Source of the DNA: Paraflavitalea sp. CAU 1676
GTDB taxonomy: Bacteria; Bacteroidota; Bacteroidia; Chitinophagales; Chitinophagaceae
Assembly: GCF_029223285.1 (NCBI RefSeq)
Contig: NZ_JARHUJ010000003.1
Location: 620,001-684,000 of the forward strand
Reading direction: 5' to 3'
Length of the DNA: 64,000 nt
Part shown: piece after piece, positions 46,651 to 56,480 of the stretch
Position numbering within the stretch: position 1 is the stretch's first letter
Layout: every line of letters begins with the position of its first letter
Notes under the pieces: generated by a model
Seen by the model: the letters and a program-made list of their open reading frames with translations, nothing else
Databases searched by the model: none
What the model was told of the DNA's origin: nothing
Translations under genes and position numbers: made by a program

Positions 46651-48543
46651 ATGAATATGCCCTTATTGGCGCTTATACCAGCATTGCCATTGACAGGTTT
46701 CCTGGTCTTGTTCCTGGGAGGAAGAAGGTTTTCCCGAAACGTCATTGCAGGGATCGGTGCAGGCAGCGTCATTGCATCGGCTGTCTTCACCTTGCTATGG
46801 GGCATCCGTTTTCTACAGTCGCCACCCGCCGGGGGAGCCTGGACGCAATCCCTCTGGCAATGGTTCCGGGTGGAGAGCTTATCAGTTGGCATCGACCTTC
46901 GGCTGGATGCACTATCGCTCCTGTTCGTGTTTATCATCACCTTCGTTGGAGCGCTTATCCATATTTACTCGGTAGCATTTATGCGCCAGGACCGTGACTA
47001 CGCCCGCTTCTTTGCCTCCATGAATTTATTTGTATGCAGTATGCTCTTGCTGGTAATGGCAGATAACCTGGTGCTATTGTACCTGGGCTGGGAAGGCGTG
47101 GGTCTGTGCAGCTACCTGCTGATCGGGTTCTGGTACGAAAAACCTGCCAACTGTTATGCAGCCAATAAAGCTTTCTATATTACCCGGATCGGTGATACAG
47201 CCATGGCCATTGGTTTGTTCCTGTTGTTTAAAGAGCTGGGTACCCTGAGTATACCCGGCATCCTGAACCAGGCTCCGCAGCACTTCGCCCGTAGCGCCAG
47301 CTATAGTACCCTCATCCCTTTATTACTCCTGGCTGGTGGTATCGGAAAATCGGCCCAGTTGCCTTTGCAAACCTGGTTGCCCGATGCCATGGCCGGTCCA
47401 TCGCCCGTTAGTGCCTTGATACACGCGGCTACGATGGTAACAGCCGGTGTATACCTCATTGCACGTATGCATGGATTATTCCTGCTGTCTCCGATGGCCA
47501 TGTCGGTTACCGCTGTTATAGGCGCCATTACCTTGTTCATAGCTGGTTGCAGCGCCCTGGTGCAAACGGATATCAAAAGGATACTCGCCTATTCTACCAT
47601 TAGCCAGATCGGGTATATGTTCCTCGCATTAGGCGTTGGTGCCTGGAGCGCTGCCATCTTCCATTTCTTCACGCACGCCTTTTTCAAAGCACTGCTGTTC
47701 CTGGCCGCAGGCGTCGTGATCGAAGCTCTGCACCACGAACACAACATCTTCAAGATGGGTGGACTGAGGCAGAAAATGCCGCTGTTATTCTACACCTTCC
47801 TGAGCGGAGCTGCTTCCCTTGCCGCCCTTCCGCTGATAACGGCAGGATTTTTCAGCAAAGACCAGATATTGTGGTATGCGTGGAGCGCAGGCAATGGGAA
47901 TATCCTGCTCTGGGCCATCGCCCTGGCAGGCGCATTTATCACAGCCTGTTATTCCACCCGATTACTCCTGGTTGTATTTTGGGGCGAAGCAAAAACGCCC
48001 GTCGGCAAATTTGGGGGCCGGCTGATCTACCTGCCATTGATCACGCTGGCGGCGTTGTCACTGATCAGCGGCTTTATTGAATGGCCACATAATATCTTAC
48101 ACCTTACCCTGTTTTCCGACGAATTGCAACAGGTATTGCCGGCCACCATCCTGCAGGAAAACCATCCACCCGAATTCCTGCTGCAAGGGATCGCCGCGAC
48201 TGCCACGATTGCGGGTATATATATGGGCTATCATTGGTACTACCCCATAACCGGCAGGATATACAGGTGGCAGGCCGGCACCAGGATGCTGGCATTTCGA
48301 AGCTTCCTGCTCGACGGATGGAAGTTCGACCAGCTATACCGCACCCTGTTCATACAACCATTTCTGTACCTTACGAGGATCAATAAGAACGATGTATTCG
48401 ACCGCGTGTACAGCGGCATCGCACGGGGTTCTGTCTCACTGAACCGCCTGTTCTCGGCCTCACAAAATGGCTCGCTGCGATGGTACATAGCAGCTGTACT
48501 CATTGGTATTTTATTTATCGTCACCTTACAGCTATTGTTATGA
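46651..48543 (+). CDS. nuoL: NADH-quinone oxidoreductase subunit L
   Basis: 630-residue antiporter-like proton-pumping subunit, distal end of the membrane arm. Conserved pieces: YLGWEGVGLCSYLLIGFWYE (pump glutamate), KSAQLPLQTWLPDAMAGPSP (lysine and the discontinuous helix), VSALIHAATMVTAGVYLIAR, HAFFKALLFLAAG. The long C-terminal lateral helix and last membrane helix (LRWYIAAVLIGILFIVTLQL) are intact. The stop overlaps nuoM by four bases. Confidence 0.96.
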   Translation: MNMPLLALIPALPLTGFLVLFLGGRRFSRNVIAGIGAGSVIASAVFTLLWGIRFLQSPPAGGAWTQSLWQWFRVESLSVGIDLRLDALSLLFVFIITFVGALIHIYSVAFMRQDRDYARFFASMNLFVCSMLLLVMADNLVLLYLGWEGVGLCSYLLIGFWYEKPANCYAANKAFYITRIGDTAMAIGLFLLFKELGTLSIPGILNQAPQHFARSASYSTLIPLLLLAGGIGKSAQLPLQTWLPDAMAGPSPVSALIHAATMVTAGVYLIARMHGLFLLSPMAMSVTAVIGAITLFIAGCSALVQTDIKRILAYSTISQIGYMFLALGVGAWSAAIFHFFTHAFFKALLFLAAGVVIEALHHEHNIFKMGGLRQKMPLLFYTFLSGAASLAALPLITAGFFSKDQILWYAWSAGNGNILLWAIALAGAFITACYSTRLLLVVFWGEAKTPVGKFGGRLIYLPLITLAALSLISGFIEWPHNILHLTLFSDELQQVLPATILQENHPPEFLLQGIAATATIAGIYMGYHWYYPITGRIYRWQAGTRMLAFRSFLLDGWKFDQLYRTLFIQPFLYLTRINKNDVFDRVYSGIARGSVSLNRLFSASQNGSLRWYIAAVLIGILFIVTLQLLL

Positions 48544-49994
48544 TACTGGTATGGATGATAGGGATCTTATTGGCAGGAGGCTTCCTGTGCTGGCTGCTGG
48601 CGCGGTGGAATACACAGCTATCAAAGTGGGCTGCCTTGTTGTCGCTAGCCGCCGGCCTACTTATTGTTGGATCTGTTGCCTGGCAATATGGAGATACGGT
48701 GCGCAGCCAGGCCACCTGGCTCATCGATTACCGGATCAACTGGATACCGGCATTCGGCATCAGTTTCCATGTAGCCATCGACGGGCTCAGTCTTGTACTA
48801 TTGCTGCTTACTTTTTTCCTGGGATTGTTGGCGGTGCTCTGCTCATGGAACGAGATCAGGGAAAGAACAGGCTTCTACTTTTTTAATCTGCTGTGGACAC
48901 TCGCCGGCATCAGCGGGGTATTCATGGCGATGGACCTTTTCTTATTTTATTTCTTCTGGGAGGTCATGCTGGTGCCCATGTATTTCCTGATTGCCATCTG
49001 GGGCGATAGCAATCGCCGTTATGCCGCTTACAAGTTTTTTATCTTTACGCAAGCCGGTGGTTTACTCATGCTGCTGGCTATCCTGGCTTTATACTTCGTC
49101 AATGCCACGCAAAGTGGCGTCTATACGTTCGACTACTTCGATCTGCTCAACGTTTCGCTCGCACCAGAAACGGCCAGGTGGATCATGGCGGGCTTCCTGA
49201 TCGCCTTTGCCGTGAAGCTGCCAGTGGTGCCTTTTCACAACTGGTTGCCCGATGCCCATAGTGAAGCTCCTACGGCTGGTAGCTTGATACTGGCCGGCCT
49301 GCTGCTCAAAACCGGGGCTTATGGCATTATCCGTTTTGTACTCACTTTATTTCCGCAGGCTGCCGCCGATATCGCCTGGTGGGCCATGCTGTTTGGAGCG
49401 GTGGGAATTGTCTATGGAGCAATGCTGGCTTATGCGCAAACCGATCTTAAGCGGCTTATCGCCTACACTTCTGTAAGCCATATGGGCTTTGTGCTGTTAG
49501 GAGTATTTGCCTTTCGGGAAATAGCCTTGCAAGGGGTGATCATGCAGTTGCTCACACACGGCATCGGCACAGGGGCACTGTTTGCGATGGCCGGCATGCT
49601 AAAGGAAAGATTGCACACCAGGGATATTGAGAAAATGGGAGGCTTGTGGTCGGCAATGCCGGCCATGGGCGGTATGGCGCTCCTCTTTACCATGGCGTCG
49701 CTGGGATTGCCCATGCTTGGGAGTTTTATCGCCGAATTCCTGATCCTGCTGGGAACTTTTCCGGTACAACCTGCCCTTACCTCCATCGCCACGCTCGGAT
49801 TGATATTTGCCGCTTTGTACTCCTTGCGCATGATGCAGAAAGTTTTCCTGGGGCCAGTCAAAGGCGCCTCACCACCAAAAGACCTTACCCCCAGAGAGCT
49901 GATCATAATGGCAACCCTGGGTATCAGTATGGTACTATTGGGGCTCTTTCCGCAACCCATATTGGATATGGTGAAAATGACGGTACATCAATAA
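48540..49994 (+). CDS. nuoM: NADH-quinone oxidoreductase subunit M
   Basis: 484-residue antiporter-like subunit, 14 helices. Signs: FFWEVMLVPMYFLIAIWG (pump glutamate), AFAVKLPVVPFHNWLPDAHS (lysine plus PFHxWLPDAH signature), SEAPTAGSLILAGLLLKTGA, and QTDLKRLIAYTSVSHMGFVL. The ATG at 48540 overlaps the nuoL stop; upstream in-frame codons lie in nuoL and encode no conserved sequence. Confidence 0.96.
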   Translation: MILVWMIGILLAGGFLCWLLARWNTQLSKWAALLSLAAGLLIVGSVAWQYGDTVRSQATWLIDYRINWIPAFGISFHVAIDGLSLVLLLLTFFLGLLAVLCSWNEIRERTGFYFFNLLWTLAGISGVFMAMDLFLFYFFWEVMLVPMYFLIAIWGDSNRRYAAYKFFIFTQAGGLLMLLAILALYFVNATQSGVYTFDYFDLLNVSLAPETARWIMAGFLIAFAVKLPVVPFHNWLPDAHSEAPTAGSLILAGLLLKTGAYGIIRFVLTLFPQAAADIAWWAMLFGAVGIVYGAMLAYAQTDLKRLIAYTSVSHMGFVLLGVFAFREIALQGVIMQLLTHGIGTGALFAMAGMLKERLHTRDIEKMGGLWSAMPAMGGMALLFTMASLGLPMLGSFIAEFLILLGTFPVQPALTSIATLGLIFAALYSLRMMQKVFLGPVKGASPPKDLTPRELIIMATLGISMVLLGLFPQPILDMVKMTVHQ

Positions 49995-50006
49995 AAACAC
50001 GCTCCT

Positions 50007-51446
50007 ATGAACGGGCTTCAGTTCGAGGCATTGCTTCCTTATACGTTACTGGCCGCCGCATCGCTGGTGGTGATCCTGTTGATTGCCTTCCGGCTAAGCC
50101 ATACCGTAATACAAATAACCGGGTTTATTTTGATGTGCGCTGTAATGGTGGCCCTGTTGCAAGCGTCTGCGTTATTGCCAGTGGCCATCTACCCCATCTT
50201 TCAAATAGATGGATTTGCCCTGTTGTTCACCGGGTTACTTGTTTTATGTGTAATGGTAGTAGGCTTGTTCTCCTTTATTTACTTTGAAGAAAGAGAGGAA
50301 AATCCCAAAGAATACTACATATTGTTGTTCCTGGGCACTCTGGGAGCCGCTGTCTTAAGCATCAGCAGTCATTTTATATCCCTGTTTATCGGTCTGGAAC
50401 TCCTGAGTGTAAGTCTGTATGCGCTCATTGCCTACCTGCGCAACCGCAACAATGCCGTAGAAGCGGGTATTAAATACCTGGTGCTCGCAGCCATATCTTC
50501 CGCCTTTCTCCTCTTTGGCATGGCTATGATCTATATGGAAACCGGCAGTATGGAATTCGCAACCATCGCAAAAAAACTGCAGACATCCAATGGTCATTCC
50601 ATATTATTCATTACGGGAACTGGCATGATGGTCGTGGCCATCGGATTTAAGCTAGCCCTGGCACCCTTCCACCTTTGGGCGGCCGACGTATACGAAGGCG
50701 CTCCCACGCCCGTTACTGCCTTTATCGCCACCGCGTCGAAGATCGGGGTATTTGCGGTATTACTCCGTTTCTTCCAGACCATCGGGCTGTCAAACTATCC
50801 CATGGTGATTACAGTGTTCTTGGTCCTTGCAGTGGCCTCCATGATCATCGGCAACCTATTGGCATTGCGACAGCAAAATCTTAAGCGGCTGCTGGCCTAT
50901 TCGTCAATAGCCCATTTCGGATACCTGTTGGTCGCTTTCCTGCCCGGCAATGCCGCCGGTGTACAGGTGGCCGTTTTCTACCTGCTGTCCTATTCCATTA
51001 CTTTGTTGATAGCCTTTGGCGTGATCACGCTTTTATCAAGTCGCGAACAGGATACAGGCGACCTGGCACTCTTTCGGGGACTATTCTGGAAAAAGCCTGT
51101 GACAGCAGCCGTACTAACGCTTGCATTATTGTCGTTGGCTGGTATTCCGCTGACAGGAGGTTTCCTGGCTAAGTTTTTTGTATTGGCAACCGGTGCACAA
51201 CAGCAGCTATGGTTCCCTGTAACCGTGCTGGTAATTACCAGTGTGATCGGACTCTACTATTATCTGCGCGTCATCAGCACCTTGTTTGGAGAAGCTGTGC
51301 CAACGCCGGTCAAAAAAACGCTGCATCCCTTCTTTTATCTAACCACCTATACATCCCTGATCGTCATGGTTGTTTTGCTCTGCTGGCTGGGCACCTTCCC
51401 CAATGACGTCATTGAATATATTAACCGGCAGCTGCTCATCCGCTAG
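50007..51446 (+). CDS. nuoN: NADH-quinone oxidoreductase subunit N
   Basis: 479-residue antiporter-like subunit next to NuoK, last gene of the operon. Signs: LFIGLELLSVSLYALIAYLR (pump glutamate), GFKLALAPFHLWAADVYEGA (lysine), TPVTAFIATASKIGVF and NLKRLLAYSSIAHFGYLLVA. Starts 12 bases after nuoM. Convergent with the permease gene; the 78 bases between them show no clear terminator. Confidence 0.96.
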   Translation: MNGLQFEALLPYTLLAAASLVVILLIAFRLSHTVIQITGFILMCAVMVALLQASALLPVAIYPIFQIDGFALLFTGLLVLCVMVVGLFSFIYFEEREENPKEYYILLFLGTLGAAVLSISSHFISLFIGLELLSVSLYALIAYLRNRNNAVEAGIKYLVLAAISSAFLLFGMAMIYMETGSMEFATIAKKLQTSNGHSILFITGTGMMVVAIGFKLALAPFHLWAADVYEGAPTPVTAFIATASKIGVFAVLLRFFQTIGLSNYPMVITVFLVLAVASMIIGNLLALRQQNLKRLLAYSSIAHFGYLLVAFLPGNAAGVQVAVFYLLSYSITLLIAFGVITLLSSREQDTGDLALFRGLFWKKPVTAAVLTLALLSLAGIPLTGGFLAKFFVLATGAQQQLWFPVTVLVITSVIGLYYYLRVISTLFGEAVPTPVKKTLHPFFYLTTYTSLIVMVVLLCWLGTFPNDVIEYINRQLLIR

Positions 51447-51524
51447 CCTCCTGCAAATGAGCTAAAAAGAACTGACGGAAAGCACCCTTTTCAAGCGCCA
51501 ACGCAATGGACAAATTGATACGTT

Positions 51525-53900
51525 TTATTCCGACCGTAAACTCTTGACGGGATTCATCAGGGCTGCTTTGATAGCCTGCACGCTCACGGTCATCAGGGTG
51601 ATGGCCAAAGCGCCCAATGCAGTAACCGCAAAGATCCACCAGGATAGTGACGCGCGGTATTCGTAGTTGCCCAGCCAATCGCTCATGAAATAATAAGCCA
51701 GCGGTAAGGCGATCAGCAACGACAGGCCAACGAGCACTACAAACTCTTTCGACAATAGTCCCCATAGCTGAAGCACCGAAGCGCCTAACACTTTACGAAC
51801 CCCGATCTCTTTGGTGCGCTTCTCTGCAATAAAGGATGAAAGACCAAACAGTCCCAGGCAGGATATGAAGATAGCCAGGACCGCAAAAAAGCTGGCCAGT
51901 TTGCCGATACGCTCCTCATGGCCAAACTTCTTGCCAAACCGCTCATCGACAAACGTATATTGAAACGGAGCGCCAGGATTGTAGGTCTTGAACACCTTGG
52001 CTACTTTCTCCAGCGACTCACTCGCCGTCATTGCGGGTGTAAGCCTGATGTCAATCACCGCCACCCCTTTGCCCAGCTTAAAGAAAGTGGGCTGCACCGG
52101 CGTAAACGGCGATTCACGCACCATATCTTTTACCACACCGATGATCTTATATTCTTTGCCGCCGCTTTTTACGAAAGCCCCCAGGGGCTGTTTATAGGCA
52201 ATCAGTTTCACAGCCGCCTCATTCAATATGATCGCTGCAGAGTCTGATCCATAGGCCCGCGAAAAGTCGCGCCCCTGCGCCAGCTTCCACCCGATCGTTT
52301 TACCAAAGTCGTAGGTTACATTATTACTCATCACCAGCGGCGTGTTGTTCCTATTCTTTCCTTCCCAGAAAAAATCGGTAGTGCCGCCATCCTGACTGGT
52401 GATACCGCACGACGCACCCGCCATATCCACCACAGCGCCCGACGCCATCAGGTCGGTACGCAAAGGCCCCAGGTTACGACGGAGATCTGTCGTATTGATA
52501 TTTACTTCGATCAATCCTTCCTGCGAATATCCCAACGGTCTGGTCCTTGCATGTTCTATTTGTCTAAATACGATGATGGTACAAATGATCAGCGCTACCG
52601 ATACCGTAAACTGGAAGGTCACCAACGCCTTCCTTGGCAAGGCAGCGAAACGGCCTGCCCTGAATACCCCCTTCAACACTTTCACCGGCTTGAACGACGA
52701 TAAATAGAAGGCGGGATAACTACCGGCCACCAATCCGGTGATCAAACTAAAGGCCAACAAGAGTCCCCAGAACAAGGGCTGCGGCCAAAGAATGGAAAGC
52801 TCTTTACCCGAAACGATATTGAAGAAGGGTAAACTCACCTGCACCAGCAAAAGCGCCAGGATGAGCGCCACCCCCACTACCAGGAGAGATTCGGTCAGGA
52901 ACTGCACGATCAGTTGCCTCCTCTCGGAGCCGATCGCTTTACGGATGCCTACCTCACGCGCTCTCTTCTCGGACCGCGCCGTGCTGAGGTTCATAAAATT
53001 GATGCAAGCGAGCAGCAGGACAAAGACACCAATGATGCCAAACAGCCAAACGAAACGAATGGTGCCGCCATCATTCACCCCATTCTTAAAGCTTGAATAC
53101 AAATGCCACTTGCTCATAGGATGCAGGAAGAATTCGGGCTTATAGGCCGGCGGATCTTCTCTTTTCATTCGGATGTCTCGGATCTTCGTCGACAAGGCAA
53201 CCATATCGATACCTGGTTTCACCTGCACGAAAAGCTGGTAATTGTTATTGTCCCAATCCTTCACCGCCGCTTTCACGAAATTGTCGTTGGCCACATAAAG
53301 GTCCCACGGGGCCAGGAACTCCACACCCGCAAATTGGGTATTGCCGCCAAAGTCTTCGTATACCCCAGCCACCTTTACGGGCATTTTATTGTTGAGGGTG
53401 ATCACCTGGTGTAAAGCCTCTCCGCGACCAAACAGGCTGGCGGCCAGTGAGCGGGAAAGCAGAATGGAATTAATATCACGCAACCCATTCCGATCGCCCG
53501 ACAACATGCGCAACGACAACATGGATGGGAAAGATGGTTCTACATAATTGCCGCCTTTGCTGAATTGCTCCCCGCCAATCGCCACCACTGTTTCCTGCGT
53601 ATGCGATGACATGCTCACTGCCTCAAAGTCGGGGTATTGGTTGCGCAACTCAGGGGCCAGAGGCGCCGGCATTACATCGTACGACGATTTATCGCCATCG
53701 CCAAAACGTACGAATTGCCACACCTTGGCCAGGCGGTCATAATGCTCAAAGGAGCGATTGAAAGAAAGTTCGTCAAATATCCATAATCCGATGAGGATAG
53801 CCACTGCCATGCCGGCAGCCAGGCCACTGATATTGATCAGCGAAGAAGACTTGTTCTTGAAAAGGCTGCGTACAGCGAGCTTGAAGTAGTTACGGAGCAT
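51525..53900 (-). CDS. FtsX-like / MacB-type ABC transporter permease
   Basis: 791 residues. The layout is helix, periplasmic MacB-PCD domain (~45-250), three FtsX helices (~290-420, CINFMNLSTARSEKRAREVG, IGSERRQLIVQFLTESLLVV), then a second helix, a second periplasmic domain (~450-640) and three more helices with FGLSSFIAEKRTKEIGVRKV and GASVLQLWGLLSKEF. This duplicated form is common in Bacteroidota and serves in lipoprotein or peptide export or in mechanotransmission. The ATG at 53900 (MLRNYFKLAVRSLFKNK) is the family start. No ATPase gene is adjacent, so it is an orphan here. Confidence 0.92.
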   Translation of the reverse strand: MLRNYFKLAVRSLFKNKSSSLINISGLAAGMAVAILIGLWIFDELSFNRSFEHYDRLAKVWQFVRFGDGDKSSYDVMPAPLAPELRNQYPDFEAVSMSSHTQETVVAIGGEQFSKGGNYVEPSFPSMLSLRMLSGDRNGLRDINSILLSRSLAASLFGRGEALHQVITLNNKMPVKVAGVYEDFGGNTQFAGVEFLAPWDLYVANDNFVKAAVKDWDNNNYQLFVQVKPGIDMVALSTKIRDIRMKREDPPAYKPEFFLHPMSKWHLYSSFKNGVNDGGTIRFVWLFGIIGVFVLLLACINFMNLSTARSEKRAREVGIRKAIGSERRQLIVQFLTESLLVVGVALILALLLVQVSLPFFNIVSGKELSILWPQPLFWGLLLAFSLITGLVAGSYPAFYLSSFKPVKVLKGVFRAGRFAALPRKALVTFQFTVSVALIICTIIVFRQIEHARTRPLGYSQEGLIEVNINTTDLRRNLGPLRTDLMASGAVVDMAGASCGITSQDGGTTDFFWEGKNRNNTPLVMSNNVTYDFGKTIGWKLAQGRDFSRAYGSDSAAIILNEAAVKLIAYKQPLGAFVKSGGKEYKIIGVVKDMVRESPFTPVQPTFFKLGKGVAVIDIRLTPAMTASESLEKVAKVFKTYNPGAPFQYTFVDERFGKKFGHEERIGKLASFFAVLAIFISCLGLFGLSSFIAEKRTKEIGVRKVLGASVLQLWGLLSKEFVVLVGLSLLIALPLAYYFMSDWLGNYEYRASLSWWIFAVTALGALAITLMTVSVQAIKAALMNPVKSLRSE

Positions 53901-53983
53901 AGCTTCGATGGTTTTGGCTGATGTAGCTGTACCATTAAAATGCCAAACTCCAGCTTTCTTATTCTCAAACACTTAGAAACGCA

Positions 53984-54029
53984 AAGGGCGTCACAGTGTT
54001 CGTTTTTGATACGTACACTGTACGCCCTT
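53984..54029 (-). terminator. long bulged hairpin after the nuclease-family gene
   Basis: AAGGGCGTCACAGTGT (53984-53999) and ACACTGTACGCCCTT (54015-54029) pair over 15 bases with a single bulged C. On the minus strand it lies about 55 bases past the stop of the gene at 54084 and is followed by TTTGCGTTTC, so it likely ends that transcript before the permease gene. Confidence 0.6.
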
Positions 54030-54083
54030 ACCGCATGAAAAGTTGAACCTAAATGCCCGGAGACCGGGCAAACTGGCTACCTG

Positions 54084-54881
54084 CTACCATTTCAGCGTAG
54101 CGATCACCGGCAGGTGGTCTGACGCATATTTTTCGTCGATCACTGTATGGGAAACCACTGAAAATCCATTACCTGGCTTGAAGGCAATAAAGTCGATGGT
54201 CTTGGTGGGCACTTCCACCGGAATGGTAAAACCACAGTTCTGCGTGCAGGTGCGGGTAAAATGCTGGTCGAGCACATCGATCACCGGTCCGCCAGCCGTC
54301 GCATTCAGGTCGCCAGCTATGATCACCGGGCTGGTTTCTTTGGCTAAAATACCGGTGAGTGCATTGATCTGCAACACCCGGTTGGTATCGTTGCGCTGTG
54401 CATCGAGGTGCGTACAGGCCAAGACGATCTTTTTGCCATTCACTTCTATCCAGCCGGTCGATAACACGCGAGGTTCCCCATTGGTTCCCACGGCAGTAGG
54501 CAGAGGATAGGTAGTACCGCCATTGAGTGGCTGCCGCGAAAGGATGGCCACTCCGTATTGGCCGCCATCATAATCGATGGCCCTGGCGAAATAGAAGTTC
54601 ATTTTCGTTTTCTCTGCCAGCAGCGAAGCCTCATTTACACCGGAACGCTTGGTATTGACGTCCACTTCCTGCAGTGCCACCACATCGGGCTTGTACTTAT
54701 TGATCACCGCTGCAATGGCATCGAGATCTATAACACCAGGCTTGGAAGGCGGATTGGCATGATGAATATTATAGCTCATCACAGTGATCTCATTCTTGTT
54801 GGCCGAAGACGACACTTTCTTATTGACACCACAGGCAGTAGCAAACAGCAGGACCGCAAGGCAAATGACAGGTAAACGCAT
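54084..54881 (-). CDS. endonuclease/exonuclease/phosphatase-family lipoprotein
   Basis: 265 residues, lipoprotein signal (LLFATACGVNK, Cys17). The complete EEP active site is visible: MSYNIHH (Asn), ALQEVDVNTKRSG (metal Glu), ACTHLDAQRND, IIAGDLNATAGGP (Asp/Asn pair), TIDFIAF and KYASDHLPVIATL (Asp-His). Members cleave phosphodiesters of nucleic acids, inositol phosphates or sphingomyelin. An envelope-anchored form could scavenge phosphate (inference). The ATG at 54881 begins the signal peptide. Confidence 0.9.
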   Translation of the reverse strand: MRLPVICLAVLLFATACGVNKKVSSSANKNEITVMSYNIHHANPPSKPGVIDLDAIAAVINKYKPDVVALQEVDVNTKRSGVNEASLLAEKTKMNFYFARAIDYDGGQYGVAILSRQPLNGGTTYPLPTAVGTNGEPRVLSTGWIEVNGKKIVLACTHLDAQRNDTNRVLQINALTGILAKETSPVIIAGDLNATAGGPVIDVLDQHFTRTCTQNCGFTIPVEVPTKTIDFIAFKPGNGFSVVSHTVIDEKYASDHLPVIATLKW

Positions 54882-54978
54882 GACAGGTGATTTAAAGTTG
54901 GGCCCCAAGATAAAACAATGTTGGCAAGCACTGTTTTAAGTTTCTATGGTATGTACAACTTTTTATAGCATATAGCTA

Positions 54979-55009
54979 TTGCCTGCCAGTTTGTGCCGGA
55001 ATAATTTTG
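54979..55009 (+). promoter_or_regulatory. promoter of the alginate-export-type porin gene
   Basis: TTG at 54979-54981, a 20-base spacer, then TAATTTTG at 55002-55009: the best match to the Bacteroidota TTG/TAnnTTTG promoter in the window. The ATG at 55018 follows eight bases later, so the leader must be extremely short or absent. Confidence 0.6.
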
Positions 55010-55017
55010 TGGAAGAT

Positions 55018-56388
55018 ATGAAATACCTCCTGGCCATACTGCTTTCCGCATCCCTGTTCATTACGCATGCCCAAACCGTACCGGCTTTCAAACCCCTCCG
55101 GTACGAGGAGGATTATTCCCGGCTGCAAAATGACAGCGCCCGAGGCTGGTACGAAAGAACGAAATACAGTCCGCTCAACAAGAGCGGCAACACCTATGTC
55201 AGCCTGGGCGGCGAAGCAAGGTTCCAGTATTTTCATTTCACCAACGAAGATTGGGGTGAAGCGCCCAAAGACAAAGATGGGTATGTATTGGCCCGCTACC
55301 TCTTACATGCCGACCTCCATACAGGCCATCACTTCCGTGCATTTTTACAACTGCAAAGCAGTCTGGTGAATGGCAAACTATCCACCAGCCCCGTAGAAGA
55401 AAACCCGCTTGAGGTACACCAGGCATTTGCCGACGCTGCCCTCATGAGCAATAGTACAAGGAAACTTATTATACGCATCGGCCGGCAGGAACTGCTCTAT
55501 GGCATCCAGCGCATCATTGCTGTGCGCGATGGCCCCAATAACCGCCAGTCGTTCGATGCCGCCCGCGCCATTTATACCGAAGGGCCCTATCGCCTCGATG
55601 TATTCTATGGACATTTTGTGGCCGCGAAAAAGGGCATCTTCAATGACGGATTTAATCAACACGCGAAGCTATATGGCCTCTACCTCACCCGGAGCAATCT
55701 TCCGGTACTGCAAAACATCGACTTCTACTATCTCGGTCACTGGCGCGACAAAGCCCTATTCGACGAAGGCATTGGCAAAGAGAACCGGCATTCCTTGGGG
55801 GCGCATACATGGGGCGCAAGCGGGGGTTGGCGGTATGATGCGGAAGGCCTCTACCAGTTGGGCAGTTTCGCCGGCTCACCCATCCATGCCTGGACGGCTT
55901 CGCTGTACACCAGCTATAAATGGAAGAAAGTAAAGTTTACACCAGAACTTGGTTTGAAGACAGAACTCATTAGCGGAGACAAACAATATGACGATGGCCG
56001 TTTAAATACCTTCAACCCGCTATACCCGCGGGGCGCTTACTTCGGACAGGCAGCCTTGATCGGTCCGGTCAACCTGTTCGACATACATCCTTCCTTGTCA
56101 CTGTCGTTGACAAAGAAGCTAACCTGGAATGTAGATTATGATCTATTCTGGCGTTACAGCCGCAACGATGGCATTTATGGACCCAATGTAGCGCTTCTCT
56201 ATTCCGGGAAAGGTATTGCAGACAAACATATCGGCGACCAGCTGGCCATCGAATTTATTTACACACCCAATCCCTTCCTGTATTTCCGGGCAGAGTTCAC
56301 CTGGTTCAACAGCGGCGCTTTTCTCAAAGCGGCCGGCCCCGGTAAAGACATTCTTTTTACCGGCCTCACAGCCCAGGTAAAGTTCTAA
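55018..56388 (+). CDS. alginate-export-family outer-membrane barrel
   Basis: 456 residues with signal peptide (MKYLLAILLSASLFITHAQ), then an outer-membrane beta-barrel pattern (alternating aromatic strands, ending in FTGLTAQVKF). Conserved segments are LGGEARFQYFHFTNEDWG, RIGRQELLYGIQRIIAVRDG and FYGHFVAAKKG, as in the AlgE/alginate-export domain family. Family members in Pseudomonas export alginate; in Bacteroidota they are thought to be general anion or sugar porins. The start is fixed by the signal peptide. Transcribed away from the nuclease-family gene. Confidence 0.85.
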   Translation: MKYLLAILLSASLFITHAQTVPAFKPLRYEEDYSRLQNDSARGWYERTKYSPLNKSGNTYVSLGGEARFQYFHFTNEDWGEAPKDKDGYVLARYLLHADLHTGHHFRAFLQLQSSLVNGKLSTSPVEENPLEVHQAFADAALMSNSTRKLIIRIGRQELLYGIQRIIAVRDGPNNRQSFDAARAIYTEGPYRLDVFYGHFVAAKKGIFNDGFNQHAKLYGLYLTRSNLPVLQNIDFYYLGHWRDKALFDEGIGKENRHSLGAHTWGASGGWRYDAEGLYQLGSFAGSPIHAWTASLYTSYKWKKVKFTPELGLKTELISGDKQYDDGRLNTFNPLYPRGAYFGQAALIGPVNLFDIHPSLSLSLTKKLTWNVDYDLFWRYSRNDGIYGPNVALLYSGKGIADKHIGDQLAIEFIYTPNPFLYFRAEFTWFNSGAFLKAAGPGKDILFTGLTAQVKF

Positions 56389-56480
56389 AAAGCATACAGA
56401 CCATGGGAGACAGCGCAACCGACTCTCCATCCGGCCAACGCAGCCAACCATAGTCCATATGCAGTAATATGCAGTGAAGC

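Noticed and set aside
56440-56470. ATATGCAGTA/ATATGCAGTG tandem pair
   Set aside because: Only two 10-base copies; likely chance.
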